A stretch of DNA of 64,000 nt, taken from positions 186,001 through 250,000 of the forward strand of contig JAGVSM010003732.1 in the NCBI GenBank assembly GCA_022494885.1, given 5' to 3'. The notes under the pieces are model-generated. The model ran no database searches, was not told where the DNA came from, and saw only the letters and a list, made by a program, of their open reading frames with translations. This document shows, in pieces, positions 1 to 11,039 of this stretch. Numbering within the stretch: the first letter of the stretch is position 1; every line of letters starts with the position of its first letter. The position numbers and the translations under genes are program-made. The stretch is from Micrasema longulum (lineage: Eukaryota; Arthropoda; Insecta; Trichoptera; Brachycentridae).

Positions 1-332
1 AGGTGTGTGTAAGCGTGAGCATCATTAAATAGCAAGTGAAAGCGTATCGCAGTCAGAAAAAATGAATTTCAATTCATTTTAAAATAAATTAAGGGGCATG
101 TTAAATATATCAATAGATGAAAAAAAAATTGGTTGAGCAAGAACGATCACCCTTTATCATTTATTTTTTTGTCAATTTTATTTATGAATATTTTTCACTC
201 TGTCCAGACTTCATGTTTTAGAAAATGTGACAAATCTTGGCCCATTTTATTTGTTGTTTTAAATTTGTTAATGTTGTATAAATATATATTTATGTATTAA
301 ATACGTAATATATTAAAATAAATATATAAGTT
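1..332. other. AT-rich sequence, nothing recognised
   Basis: No reading frame, tRNA-like block or copy of another repeat in this window was seen. It runs up to the head of the dispersed repeat that begins at about 333. Confidence 0.5.
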
Positions 333-1010
333 ACTAGCGGACCCGACAGACGTTGTCCTGCCCGTACGCTGGCAAAATACTTTTCATTGATAAGTAGGTA
401 CCTAGGTACTTGTTTGTGATTGAATTCCAGAACTAAAAATTGTTTAAATTGAATTCAAGTAGGTAGGTACCTAGGTACTTGTTTATGGTTGAATTCCAAA
501 ACATACAATAAATATTTTTTCAAATATATAATTCTTTTTGCAATCGTCAAACTTCGGTCGTCTCACCAACAAAGGGGTGTACTTATGTAAGAATACGATT
601 TTTAAAAATGTATTGAATTTAATATTATCTCAGTGCTACCAAAAAATCCAATAAAAATAAATAAATAGGTAGAAATTATAAGGAATTTAAGGAAAGAATC
701 TGATTGAGATCCACTAAAAACAAATGCTGTTTGTAAACATTCAAAAACAACCTTTTTTTATGTACAAAACACATCTTTTCATTTTTTTGCAAATGCATTC
801 TTCTCGAATGCAACCCTGGTAGATCGATGAATAAAACATTTATGCTCCTAAATTATTTTTTACATATTCGATTGAAGATTTTAATATCTACGGACACGCA
901 CAGCGCAAAGATCTATATTTCTCTGAAAACCACACGTTAATTGGTTAAGCTTTTTAGGGGGAGTACGGTGACATCACACGTATCGAGGAATTTTATATAT
1001 AAAGATAAAA
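333..1010 (+). repeat. Dispersed repeat with AGCGGACCCGACAG head
   Basis: The left end reads ACTAGCGGACCCGACAGACG and the right end, from about 880, reads through CACGCACAGCGCAAAG, GGTTAAGC and GAGTACGGTGACATCACACG to a short ATATATAAAGAT tail. The right part recurs at 55443-55576. Heads and tails of this style are common in insect dispersed repeats, often as 3' ends of retroelements; that placement is from memory. No coding was seen inside. A two-copy tandem duplication lies at 394-507. Confidence 0.6.
394..507. repeat. Two-copy tandem duplication, period 69 bp
   Basis: GTAGGTACCTAGGTACTTG starts at 394 and again at 463, each followed by a TGAATTCCA stretch. This is a simple duplication inside the larger dispersed repeat. 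Confidence 0.7.
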
Positions 1011-1796
1011 AAAACGATTAACATTTAAATTCAAACGCGTGTTTTCTTGATTAGATGTTTTTATTTTCCTGTAGATTTACTGGGTTTAGTACCAGTAGAT
1101 ATCAATGTAGTGGTTTGTGTTCTAATTCTATTAGAAAATATAATTCACATAAAACCTCTGCGAACTTATTATACTTAAATGAATTACCAACAAACTTAAA
1201 CAGATTAATTATAAACATGGAAGAGTCAAGACTTGTTTGTGAAGTTAAAGCAGTTATCATCTTTGAATATTGATATGGCAATTAGATACACATATAACAA
1301 CGAAAGAATGTCGACATTTGTGAAATCGATGTTATGTTTGCCTTCTTTTGCATCCCTAGTCGAAGCTCGCAACTGGTGTGCTGGACTAGTGGCAGATAGC
1401 TGGTTCCCTCTTCTCATCCGGATTGTTGCCCCAAGCGGGAAACTCTTGGCACACATTCGCGACTATCGCAGACCTCGGAGGAAGTTCCTAGAAGAAGCCG
1501 CACTCACATTTCTGCAAGACCAACGGGACTCCTGTTATGGACCGAGCGGCTGCAATACCTTCGCGAAACTAGAATAATCAAAAACAGGATGCATTGAAGA
1601 CAGAAAATTAAAACGCATTTGGCTTGCATATATGTACTGTTATCATGCACTAAATGAAGGTTTTCAATACGATTTTAATTGAAATTAAACAAGAGTTCTA
1701 GTTTATTGACTATGTGGGGGGGATAATCTGACTACCATTCAAATTTGTGGTGGAACTTGTTCAAGTTTGAAAATACATAATTCTGGTATTTGTTTA
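1011..1796 (+). other. Unassigned stretch with a 114-codon open frame
   Basis: An open frame on the plus strand (1233-1577) would encode 114 residues, with a GC-richer second half at about 1340-1570 containing LIRIVAPSGKLLAHIRDYRR. I do not recognise it. No splice structure or second copy was found, and a shorter open frame overlaps on the opposite strand. It could be a piece of a host exon, an old element or chance. Confidence 0.2.
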
Positions 1797-2262
1797 TATT
1801 TTTATTTATTTATTTATTCATATTTTTCTCTTACAAACTATAATCAATGATAAAAATAATGTGACCTCACTCCCCAGTGAGTAACGGGTAACCCCTTACC
1901 CGTGCCGAGGACACTTAACAATATACTTTTTTGAAATGCTTTTACATTTGAAAATAAACAAAGAATTCTAACTAAAAAAACAGAGATAATTGACAAAATA
2001 TTCAGACAGTTTTACAAACAAGGTACGAGTATATATGTACATCTTTATCATTTATATTACAAAACGCACAATGAAAATAACAAAAACCTAACATAATCTA
2101 TACACTTGTGGAGCGGTTGATTCAATATTGGTTTGAGACAATCCGTTTTACTTCTACCTAGCTTCACTATCCATTTTTTATGGCCTTTTAAACATTTTCT
2201 CGTTACTAATTGTTTTAATAGATAGTGGAAGTAGAATGGGAGTATGGAATAGGTATATGAAA
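1797..2262 (-). mobile_element. LINE 3' end, 5'-truncated (copy 1 of a pair)
   Basis: Read on the minus strand, a degenerate coding tail (about 2262-2057, with FYFHYLLKQLVTRKCLKG) is followed by a 3' region and ends in an AAATAAATAAATA tail at 1797-1810. Just before the tail lies a GC-rich hairpin, ACGGGTAACCCCTTACCCGT (1887-1906). The copy at 3565-3955 has the same order and a related hairpin region. The A-rich tail and truncated coding end are typical of target-primed LINE insertions. The clade is not determined. Confidence 0.55.
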
Positions 2263-2588
2263 ATAAACTCATCTAGAAGCAATTTCTATGGAGCAAACTT
2301 TTCTTCTTGCGGTGCCTTGTCAGGTCCCCCCGACGTTGGTGATCAGTACGGCAAAGGCATCTTGGTCCTGCACTACTCTTATACTCCGCGGCCAAGACGA
2401 CTGCTTATTGCAAGTACTCGCCATAGTGATTCCCGGAAAAAGATGACCAGAGTGGTTTCCCGGTGCCTTTTCTGGTGGATTTTTCTGTCAGGGTTACCTT
2501 CCCTTAGTTGGTTCTGGTTTGGAGGCGCCAGAAACTCACCTGCCATCTTCTCGTTATTTGCTGTGATCACACCATTATGAGTGTAATC
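2263..2588. other. GC-richer island, unassigned, open on both strands
   Basis: This block is much less AT-rich than its surroundings. It stays open for 114 codons on plus (2236-2580) and 63 codons on minus (2570-2379, with EFLAPPNQNQLREGNPDRK). I recognise neither product and saw no second copy. It abuts the LINE 3' end on its left. It may be a host exon, or the body of an element not otherwise present here. Confidence 0.25.
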
Positions 2589-2725
2589 CTATTATATATC
2601 ATTTTTGGCAACATTTTTTTTTAATCAAAGATAAATTATCAAGTCCTACTGAACTGCATAAAATGTAGTTCGTCAGCAGGTGCTTATAGTTAAGTTCTAA
2701 TATATATATATATATACATAATCTT
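2589..2725 (+). repeat. Dispersed repeat, inverted copy of 16975-17065
   Basis: The stretch around TATCAAGTCCTACTGAACTG and CGTCAGCAGGTGC reappears in reverse complement at 16975-17065. A short TA microsatellite follows at 2699-2716. Both copies contain an ACTGCATAAAATG-type inverted core. The class is unknown. Confidence 0.6.
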
Positions 2726-3564
2726 ATCTCCTAAATTCTATAAACATATAAAAACTCTTATTACTATGGAAAAAAAAATACGTACATCGAAAATAAAAAT
2801 AAAATTTAAAAATGAAAAATTGACCATATAAAAAAGAAAAAAAAAGTTAATGTAAAAAGCCACGTTCTAATAGCCAGATTCTTAGTAGACTTCTTTTTCT
2901 TGAGCCAGATAAGTTTTTAGATTTTTTTATTTTTTTAAATGTTACCCAGGATTCGTGACGTAGACGCTAATGCAACTGGGTGATCGCAACATTTAAAGAA
3001 TCACACTCTCCAGCAAGATGTGACTCACTGCGACCCCACTGTCAGTTTGAACCAGAAATTATTTTCTTACCCTTCTTTATTTGGTTTCAAATCCTGCCTA
3101 TAAGAATATAATGGTGAAGACTGGCTCAAAACTTCACGACTAGCTTGTCAAGCAATGAAAATATATTGAAATCTCATGGATGGCCAGCCTTTTTAAGTTT
3201 CACAATTATTTTTTACTCAAAGCATGCTAGTGCAAAAGTATACATTTATTGAAAGGACTTTTAAGTTTTCCTTTATGAAGATGAGGTTTACCACTTGCCA
3301 AATTGTTTATTTCCGTATTTAGTGAATATTATAATAATGTAATTTTTTAAATATTAATAATTAGGTAAAAGATGAAACAACTCCATTTTGACCAGCGGCA
3401 TTGTTTAGTCGCGCTGTCGGATTCTTATTGGAAACACAATAATTTTCCACGAAATACTTAATATATCTCCTCCGGATAAATTTATTTCTTTGAATGTTTA
3501 TTAAAAATGTATATTTTTGCTTTTTCATTTGGAATAATTGTATTTTGTGTAACGGTGGGTGCCA
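2726..3564. other. AT-rich sequence without recognised features
   Basis: Nothing coding. A somewhat GC-richer part at 2940-3060 contains no tRNA-like boxes and no copy elsewhere in the window. Confidence 0.4.
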
Positions 3565-3955
3565 TATTTATTTATTTATACTTTTAGATTGTTTGTATTC
3601 TTTTTATATACAGAATAATGTTTTCTCACTGGAGTGTCCCGTGCCGAGGGAAACATATTACAAAATGTGAAACATGCCTTAAATTAGTTATTTAACAAAG
3701 TAACATTATAATAATAATAAAAAAACGCAATTAAATCTAACTAACGTAATTATGATCAACATAATAAACAATATAAAATAAAATAATCATACAAAACATA
3801 ACCAATGTATTTCATAAACAGTACACACATTTTACCTATTTGGCTTGATCCACTCATCGGTCCGTGTGCAACCCACCTCCACTATCCATGTCTTAATAGC
3901 AATTTTATACTGTGAGTACTTACTAATTGTCCTTATAGATAATGGAAGTAGTACC
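3565..3955 (-). mobile_element. LINE 3' end, 5'-truncated (copy 2 of a pair)
   Basis: Related to 1797-2262: both show a minus-strand coding remnant in which HYL and QLV can be aligned, then a 3' region with CCCTCGGCACGGG, then an AAATAAATA tail at the left end. The coding part is more decayed than in copy 1. The two copies lie about 1.3 kb apart in the same orientation. Confidence 0.5.
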
Positions 3956-4675
3956 TATGTACCTATACTTACACGAACTAATTTTTTTCGTTTTCTGAAT
4001 ATGTGTGTGTGTTTATTTCTACTGCGAGCCGTAAATATTAATAAATAAATATTTAACATACTTTTACAAGTTTAAAATTAGTCACTTAATTAAACATCTG
4101 TAGTTTTGATTTTTCAAATAAAAATAATTTAGTGAATTAATTTTTATCCTCAATAATAAATTTTAAAAAAAATATTTTTCAGTAGATAAAATTAATTTAA
4201 TTTATCTTAATTTTGCACATTCTTTTAATAGGCAATATTGTGTTTTTGTCAGTTTTTAGAACAATTATTCTTTTGATCGAACAAGAATTTGATAATCCAA
4301 CCGGAATCTTGTAGAATATTTCTACAAGAATTAAAAAAATAACAAAATTTGGCCCAGAACTTATAATAATATACTGAAGTGTATGGAAATCTTACAATAA
4401 ATTGCATTTTTTCAGTGACATACGAGTACTTGACTTGAATTTGATCATAATATTATTATAGTACGTTCTACCATTTCGTTCGTCTATTTTTACAATACGA
4501 ATATCGTGAAAATTTAAATATCTCTCTTAAAAATAATGAAATTTTGAAAGCAAAGGAGGCAACCAAAACACTAGCAGTGCATTTTTCACATTTTGTAAAC
4601 TTGTACTACGAGTATTAAGTTAAGTAATATTAAAATTAAAGTTTAGTAATAGTAGAGGAATTTGTGTTTCTGGGA
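3956..4675. other. AT-rich sequence with a short hairpin
   Basis: No coding was seen. A small perfect inverted repeat, CTTGTAGAA / TTCTACAAG, lies near 4310-4330; it is too short to assign. Confidence 0.4.
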
Positions 4676-5290
4676 AGTATGTTTGGGATGGAATGGCTGA
4701 GAAAGATATTGAAAGAAGGATGAGTGCCGGGAACAGAGTGAACGGTGCGCTTAAATCAACCTTGGCAAATAAATATTTCTCACAAGAGGCAAAATGAGCA
4801 GTTCACAACGGAGTCCTGGTCCCGACCCCGATGTATGGGAGCGAAGTATGGACTTGGAAAAACAGGGATGAAAGTGGGCTGAAAGCTCTCGAAATGCGAT
4901 CTCTCGGGCGAATGTGTGGTAAAACTATGTACGATAGATGCACAAATGTTGAGATCCGTACATTATGTAAGGCTGAGACAAGCATTATCGGCAAAATCAA
5001 GAAAGGAGCTCTGCGCTGGTTTGGACATGTAGAATGAACGGACAGCAAAAGAACGGCTAAAAGGATCTACGATGCGAATGTTGATGGATGCAGAAATAGA
5101 GGAAGACCGAGAAAGACATGGCATGACCAAATCCAACAAATACTTGAAGATGGACATGTCAAAAGTCGGAATAATCGGCGCGCGTGCATGAGAAGGTGTA
5201 TGAATGTATAGGAAGTTAAATCTGTATACAAATATTTTGTGGCGTTCTATCCTCTCTGCCTTTACTTACGGGGAAACGGCGTAATGATTT
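4676..5290 (+). pseudogene. RTE-like LINE, C-terminal fragment of ORF2
   Basis: The C-terminal end of an endonuclease/reverse transcriptase polyprotein, the part downstream of the RT core. Visible blocks in order: MYGSEVWTWKN (about 4833), RSLGRMCGKTMYDR, LRWFGHVE (about 5011), RGRPRKTWHDQI (about 5100) and RNNRRACMRRCMN. A stop follows GHVE, and frames shift near the end. It is 5'-truncated, lacking the endonuclease and RT active site. Such tails are very common in lepidopteran genomes as RTE-type elements. Eight other fragments in this window belong to the same or a close family. Confidence 0.8.
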
Positions 5291-5575
5291 GTTGTTGTAA
5301 AATGTAATAAATCTGACGTGGTGTTCTAAATAAACGACAAATATGTACAATGGCAGCCAGCGCAACGAAACGCTAAATCCAAAATTGTTGTTTTGTTTAG
5401 AGACTGCTTTATACGCACATTGTACGTAGGTACTAAATCACATAATTTTTTACCAATATTTTTTCAGTGCGCACGTTAAAAGTTACTTTACAAGTGAACT
5501 ACATAACATACATAATATCTACGCATGTGACGGCACTGCTCGGATAATGTACATATATTATCTAGCTCATATATA
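5291..5575. other. Unassigned sequence after the RTE-like fragment
   Basis: No coding, no tRNA-like boxes, no copy elsewhere in the window. Confidence 0.4.
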
Positions 5576-5745
5576 TCATAATTGTAATATATCGTAATTG
5601 GAGACGAGGAACTAGAATCCCAACCGTCCATGCGCTCTGTAGCTGCAAGACGTGATGGGATATTTATTTATTGTACAGCGCCCTTGAGGTGATTTTCACA
5701 AAAATGGCGCTATATAAATTATCCAAACATTATTAGTATTATTAT
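5576..5745 (+). mobile_element. L2/CR1-like LINE 3' tail
   Basis: Contains GTAGCTGCAAGACGTG, then GCGCCCTTGAGGTGATTTTC, then ATGGCGCTATATAAATTAT, ending in ATTATTAGTATTATTA. A terminus of this form, with a small GC-rich stem around AGCGCC/GGCGCT and an (ATT)n-like end, resembles L2-type 3' ends. Related tails lie at 10560-11030, 13125-13735 (minus) and 27405-28050 (minus); the 13-kb copy still carries its coding end. Confidence 0.65.
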
Positions 5746-6065
5746 ATTGTCTTATCCCTCTAATGCACGATTTACCACTGTGAAGCATAGTCTATCTCCC
5801 TCAAGCCACGGTTTCACCAGATCTGGAATTTTCATACAATTCTATGGAAAAATCTCATGCAAAAGAAACAGAGCATCAAACAAAATATCACAAGAAAAGA
5901 AGATCGTCCGCTTGAGTCGATCTCGCTAGATTTTTTGGTGCCATTACTAAATAAAATAAGCAGCCATGTCCGAAAGGAATAAAAATAAAACATAATAATC
6001 CAAACAAACAACTAGCCTTATACACCTTTGGAATAACACAATTGCAAATCAGTATTTTCTTTGTA
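5746..6065. other. Unassigned sequence
   Basis: Short open frames exist on both strands but none is recognisable. No repeat copy elsewhere in the window. Confidence 0.4.
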
Positions 6066-6840
6066 AAATACCTTATGTATTTATTTATTATACGGCACAA
6101 GTGCCTTTTACAATATAATGAGTTAGTTAGATATACAAAAATTAAAAACTAAGAAATAATACTAAAACATGGGTGTAAAAAGAAAAATAACAATAATTTT
6201 ATTTATATATATATATATTAACATATATGTATGTCAGCATACAAAAGATGTAAAAAAATATAAAATGAATAAACACCAGATCAGTAGCATAAGTAGCTTT
6301 AGCAAATGATTCGTTAATCGTTACTATATGTTAACATTATAAAATATTTATAAAGAGATCATTTAAATTCACAGAGACTCGAGTTAAAAATGTCGATATG
6401 AGAGGTACATTCGTTTCCTAGTCTATGTATACGCAGTGTAAGTGAGTGACAAAGATAATTGGTTTGAGAAGGGTGACAATAATATAGACTATTTTGTCTA
6501 GTTCTACGTATTCGTGTATTAATATTTATTAAATCCAGGAGTTAGAAACAATCGAATTTAGAATTAATGATTTTATATTAAAATATTAGGTCAGTTATTT
6601 TCCTGCGATCCTCCAGATAATGTAAATTCAAAAAGTTTAACAAAAAAATTAAGTTGATTTGTTATATAGGAATATGCAGTTTAAAATTAATGAATCTTAA
6701 AAATTTTCGTTGGACTCTTTCAACATTAGCAAAATTCTTTGAGCAAATGCATGAAATGTTACCATTTCTCTTTAACAATAAAATTATGATAAATTCCCTC
6801 TTAGAACTGCCTGTTGCAAATTTGAATAACAATGTTTAAG
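6066..6840 (-). pseudogene. LINE ORF2 C-terminal fragment with 3' tail
   Basis: Read on minus from about 6840, the degenerate frame passes INTRIRRTRQNSLYYCHPSQ and THIDIFNSS-like blocks, typical of the extreme C-terminus of Jockey-superfamily ORF2, then a long 3' region and an AATAAATAAATA tail at 6078-6090. Several stops and shifts interrupt it. The upstream RT domain is missing (5' truncation). The clade within the superfamily cannot be fixed from this piece. Confidence 0.55.
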
Positions 6841-7780
6841 AGAGGTATCTAAAGATATGTATGTCTGTGAATTGATTATTCCACTAAGCCGATGGCAGCA
6901 ATTTTAAAAATCTTCTTTCGTCTTTTAAGGCATTTTTCGCACTTGCCTCATATTTCACACTCGAACCCCCCCAATTAACCTACTGCACTGGTGACTGCCA
7001 CCGGTGACAGTGACAGCCGTCATACATAACATCACCAGTACTCGAGTGAGTGACTATTTACCTACAGTAGCGTAAATACTGCAGTTCTTAGAATGTCACC
7101 GACTTATTTTTTCTACGCTCAACGAACGCGGAAGACAGATACCGTTCGATCAGACGCCGTTGCTTGATCTTTTGTACCGCATTGTAAGTAATCGGGTACC
7201 CTCTAGCGCAAGATACTAGTTACAAGATGCTTAACACTAATTACAGTCATGTTTACATGTCGTTAACGTGTTTCAATGAAACTGTACCTACCGAAAATGA
7301 TTCGGCTTCGACGTCACAAATCGACAATATTTTAAGTCTGAATCTTGACAAGTTTGATTTAAACCTAACGGTTAACATACAGATTTCATTTCATTTCATA
7401 CCATTTACTTACAGAATAAAATTCCCACATATATGAAAAGCTAGACTATAAGCCTAGATCAACATGTTAGCAAACTATTATTATAAACAATATTTTGAGC
7501 TTGTCCTTAGCGGAAGTGGAAAGACTCTTTTACCAATGATGGAAATCTTCGGGAATGACTCCTGTTTTGCATAACTTTAACAAGTCTTTTTTAACTTCGC
7601 TGTAGTAAGGTTTCATTCAGAGAAAACTAGTTTAACTCCCATATCTGTTTTTACTTGTAAAAAAAACTATGGATGTGATATTGTTTTTGTAACGAAAACC
7701 AGACAAAGACACTTAACCGTTTTTCCTTGTATATTTATTATTAAAAACATAAACTTCAATTAACAAACAAACAACAAACA
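6841..7780. other. Possible single-copy sequence
   Basis: No mobile-element signature was seen. The part at 6960-7330 is less AT-rich, with an open frame at 7227-7436 of 69 codons that I do not recognise. It could be unique host DNA. Confidence 0.35.
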
Positions 7781-7785
7781 AACAA

Positions 7786-8172
7786 ACCATCACGCCGTTT
7801 CCTCGTAGGGGTAGGTAGATAGGATAGAACGCCATAACACTCTATCTTGGCATACAGACCTCGTTTCCTCTACATTCATACATCTTCTTATGCACGCACG
7901 CCGATTATTCCTACTTTTGACATGTCCATCTTCAAGTATTTGATAGACTTGATCGTAAATTCATTGTGAATTGTAAATTCATAATTTATATCTTTATTTA
8001 TATCCCATCGCCAGTATTTAGGTTTTAGATATTTATTATCTTTATATGGAAATATAATGCCACAAATCACAAAAAAAAACCTATCATACATCGTTTTAAC
8101 ACACATTCGCCTGAGGAATCGCATTTCGACAGCATTCAACCTACTTTCATCATCATTTTTCCAATTCCATAC
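7786..8172 (-). pseudogene. RTE-like LINE C-terminal fragment, interrupted
   Basis: The left end reads ACGCCGTTTCCTCGTAGGGG, the reverse complement of the RTE-like stop region (compare the YPYGETA end at 55040-55063). On minus it runs from NAVEMRFLRRMCVKTMYDR (8139-8083) to an ILEDGHVKS-like end (about 7930). The middle of the domain is missing, and in its place sits the element at 7964-8083. Confidence 0.75.
7964..8083 (-). mobile_element. Short AT-rich element inserted in an RTE-like fragment
   Basis: The block from GTAAATTCATAATTTATATC through TCCCATCGCCAGTATTTAGG to GCCACAAATCACAAAAAAAA is nearly identical to two separated blocks at 54046-54124 and 54660-54698. The A-rich right end suggests a retroposed sequence. 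It replaces part of the RTE-like domain, so insertion came with a deletion or a later loss. Confidence 0.55.
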
Positions 8173-8454
8173 TTAGCTCCCATAAATTAGAGTTGGCATT
8201 ATATTTTATTTGACTAAAATGCAGTGAAACCAAAATATAGATTATCTTCTGAAAAAACCCGACTTTTCAACGAAAAAGAATTGGTCATTATTTGAACCCG
8301 AAAAATCAACAAATGTAATATGTAGTAGATTATAAACATTTTTCTTATACAAATCAATAATATATTGATGTAATGTTTGAATCAAATTCTATATTTTATT
8401 TTGTTTTCCTACTCCACTACAAAATAATAATTATAATATTATGTTCAACGCCAA
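8173..8454. other. AT-rich sequence, nothing recognised
   Basis: No coding and no second copy seen. Confidence 0.4.
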
Positions 8455-8720
8455 AATACCAAAATCGCATCTGTACTGCGCGGCGCGGCGTTGCGTTCGA
8501 ATCACATGGAAAGTAATGTATTGGTATGTTTCGATTGCTTCCGTTGCTCAGTGGGAATTTAGGTCTGCGCCTGCGCCCGGACTGCGCGTTCGGTACGGCG
8601 CTGGAACGGAATTTTGAATATGCTTGCATCGCGATCGTTTTTTAAATCTATACCCAGCCAGCCAGTAGCAAGTAGCAAGTAGTACGCACATGACAGCGCT
8701 GGTAAATGGACGCGCTTGGA
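8455..8720. other. CpG-rich patch, possible promoter or unique element
   Basis: A concentrated run of CG dinucleotides (GCGCGGCGCGGCGTTGCGTT near 8469, further CG-rich motifs at 8570-8610) in an otherwise AT-rich region. Overlapping minus-strand frames (8417-8629 and 8548-8760) have no recognisable product. It also contains AGTAGCAAGTAGCAAGTAGT, a short tandem repeat. No copy elsewhere in the window. Confidence 0.3.
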
Positions 8721-10394
8721 GGTTGTTTTTTATCGCGAATATTAATACAATTATTATCAAATTATTTGTTTATAATAATTTTAATGTAATTATAATGACT
8801 GATAATTAATATATTAAACATGTTATTGTATAAACATTATTTGTTGAAATTTAAAGGAACCAATGGTTCCACGCGTTCTATGAACGGACCACGCATAGTA
8901 CTTAAGAACCAACTTATGTAAAAGAAACAACACAAAAATTATCAAGACACTCTGCGGTTTGTGTACAAATGCTATGCACTTATTAAGAGCGAAAAAAAAA
9001 ATTAAATTCAGTAGATAATTTTTTTTTCATGAATTTTTGGCACACATCCGTAAACGCGAAACTTGCGCAGAATAATATATTATAAATATGTATTAATATG
9101 TGAATGTTTTTTAACGGATAATGGACTGTTAAGCCTATGGATAACATTGCGAAAATGCATGGTTGTGGATATAATCTTAAAAAAACCGTAACAAAATATT
9201 TAATTAATTGACATTTAACTTTCGCTCGGCGAAATTTCTCTTTTGTGACCCTAAGAGAGAAGAAGACAGAGAAGTGTAAAAGTTTGGATTTTGTCTAAGG
9301 GGAGAGACCATTGCAGGAGACTGCTGCAAAACATTGCATAAATTTATTTAGCATTTATCGTGTTGCCAGGGTGTTTACTAAAGTTTATGTTAATGTAATA
9401 ATTTTAACTTTTGGTATTTTATTTTATTTTATTAATATAAACGGCAAATCTGCGTTTTACAAACATTTTTAATACTAACATATTTGGCTTAATATTTTTT
9501 TTTTTTTTTTAAAACATAAATTTCCTTATACTTAAGATTTATATATTTTAAAACAATAATCATTCTTTATTAATATGCATGCTTCCGTTTACCATTATGT
9601 TGTATTTCAATTCATCACAGGGCTTTTGACTTCGTAGAGTTATCATTTTGTAATAAGTATTAAAACGTCAAATAAAAGTACGTTTGGTAACTTTGAAATG
9701 AAAAGTTTTTCTGCAATACCTACATATTTATACTTTAGGGTAGAATTTTAGTATTTCGTGGTAGTTCAGAGTTTAAAAAGTACCATGAAGGCACACATTG
9801 TTAACGTATTCGGGTATTTATAAATCGTAACCTGACCTTAAGTTCCATTTAGTTACGTCCGCCTTTATGTCTTATTCTTAGAAGGCATAGTTCATAGGAA
9901 GAAAAAATGTGGGTAATGTAACGGACAGCCAGGCTTCTGAGACGTCTGTGTACTTTGGCCTTATTCCTAGTATGGAGTAATAATACATGTCTGTTTATTG
10001 TAGGCTCGATCAACTGTGTGGTCCAGTCTTTAAGCTTCATAAATGATTGATAACAATACGCTCCTTGATAATGCAGCAAGATATTTATACACATACACAT
10101 ATTGTATTCTCATATCCAGAGAATGTTGAGGAATTATACGTAGAATTCGCGCAGACACTCATCTTTTCATAGCTTCGGAATTTTCAATGCATTCCTTAAG
10201 AGTATATGCGGTGCCAGACGATTTTGATGAATAGATATTTGAACATCGTTTTTCTGTCACTCTCTCGCAAATGCCTACCCGATATTGAGCGAAAAAGGCA
10301 ATTGCCCGTCGGACTGATTATGCCAATCTAAAACCGACAAAATCTGCGTTTCGCTGTCCCGTTTACCGCATCTCAAAACTAAACCGATATTGTT
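8721..10394. other. AT-rich sequence with repeat crumbs
   Basis: No coding. CTATGAACGGACCACGCATA (8879-8898) recurs in similar form near 37617. A weak remnant of the SINE-B 3' part (GCTATGCACTTATTAAG) lies near 8970. Long T tracts occur at about 9500. Confidence 0.4.
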
Positions 10395-10559
10395 ATTTTG
10401 TTTTATTTATTTGTTTAGGAAAAAAACAACAGTTTTCACATGTTTTGCATACAGAAAATAATAATATATATAAATTAAAATTCTAAAAACAGTCAATATA
10501 AATTTTACTCAGTGATATTACGTTTATTTTTTGTAAATTTTTTGATGTCAATTTATCTT
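10395..10559 (-). mobile_element. Probable LINE 3' tail crumb
   Basis: TTTTATTTATTTG followed by an AT-rich stretch matches the reverse complement of the AAATAAATA-type tail found on other LINE copies here. No coding remains. Confidence 0.3.
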
Positions 10560-11030
10560 TGCTAGAATTCCACTCGTCCATGCGCTTTGTAGCTACACGA
10601 TAATTGGTTATCCAGCTTTCATATGTCAACTATAAAATACATCAATTTTATAAATGGGGTCTAGAATTCCAATCGTCTATGGGCTTTGTAGCTGCAAGAC
10701 GTGTTGTAATCTTACTCCTTTTTAATATTTATATTATTATTCTTTTTAAATATCATTAAATACACTAAATTTATTTGTCAATTTTTAAAATGTGTAAATG
10801 GGGGCTAAATTTCTAACTGTTCATGCGCTCTGTAGCGGCAAGACGTCCTGTAATCTAGCTCCTATCTGTTATATTTTTTTATTGACCTTAATTGAAAACG
10901 AGGAACTAGAATCCCAACCGTCCATGCGTTCTGTAGCTGCAAGACGTGCTGGGATATTTATTTATTGTACAGCGCCTTTGAGATGATTTTCACAAAAATG
11001 GCGGTATATAAATTATCCAACTATATGTAT
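10560..11030 (+). mobile_element. L2/CR1-like LINE 3' tail with internal tandem array
   Basis: Four degenerate copies of a unit built on CTAGAATTCC..TCGTC..TGCGCTTTGTAGCTGCAAG start at about 10563, 10670, 10806 and 10906, about 100-136 bp apart. The array ends in the same 3' terminus as at 5576-5745 (AGCGCCTTTGAGATGATTTT, ATGGCGGTATATAAATTATC). No coding part remains. Confidence 0.65.
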
Positions 11031-11039
11031 ATATGTAAG

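Noticed and set aside
4803..5157. Minus-strand frames over the RTE-like fragment
   Set aside because: These are antisense shadows; the plus frame carries the recognisable MYGSE and RWFGHVE blocks.
9480..9520. Promoter or terminator from T tracts
   Set aside because: T and A tracts are scattered everywhere in this AT-rich DNA; no positional evidence for regulation.
10560..10950. CRISPR-like array
   Set aside because: Units are 100-136 bp, degenerate and lie within a LINE 3' tail; there are no short conserved repeats with unique spacers, and the sequence is eukaryotic.
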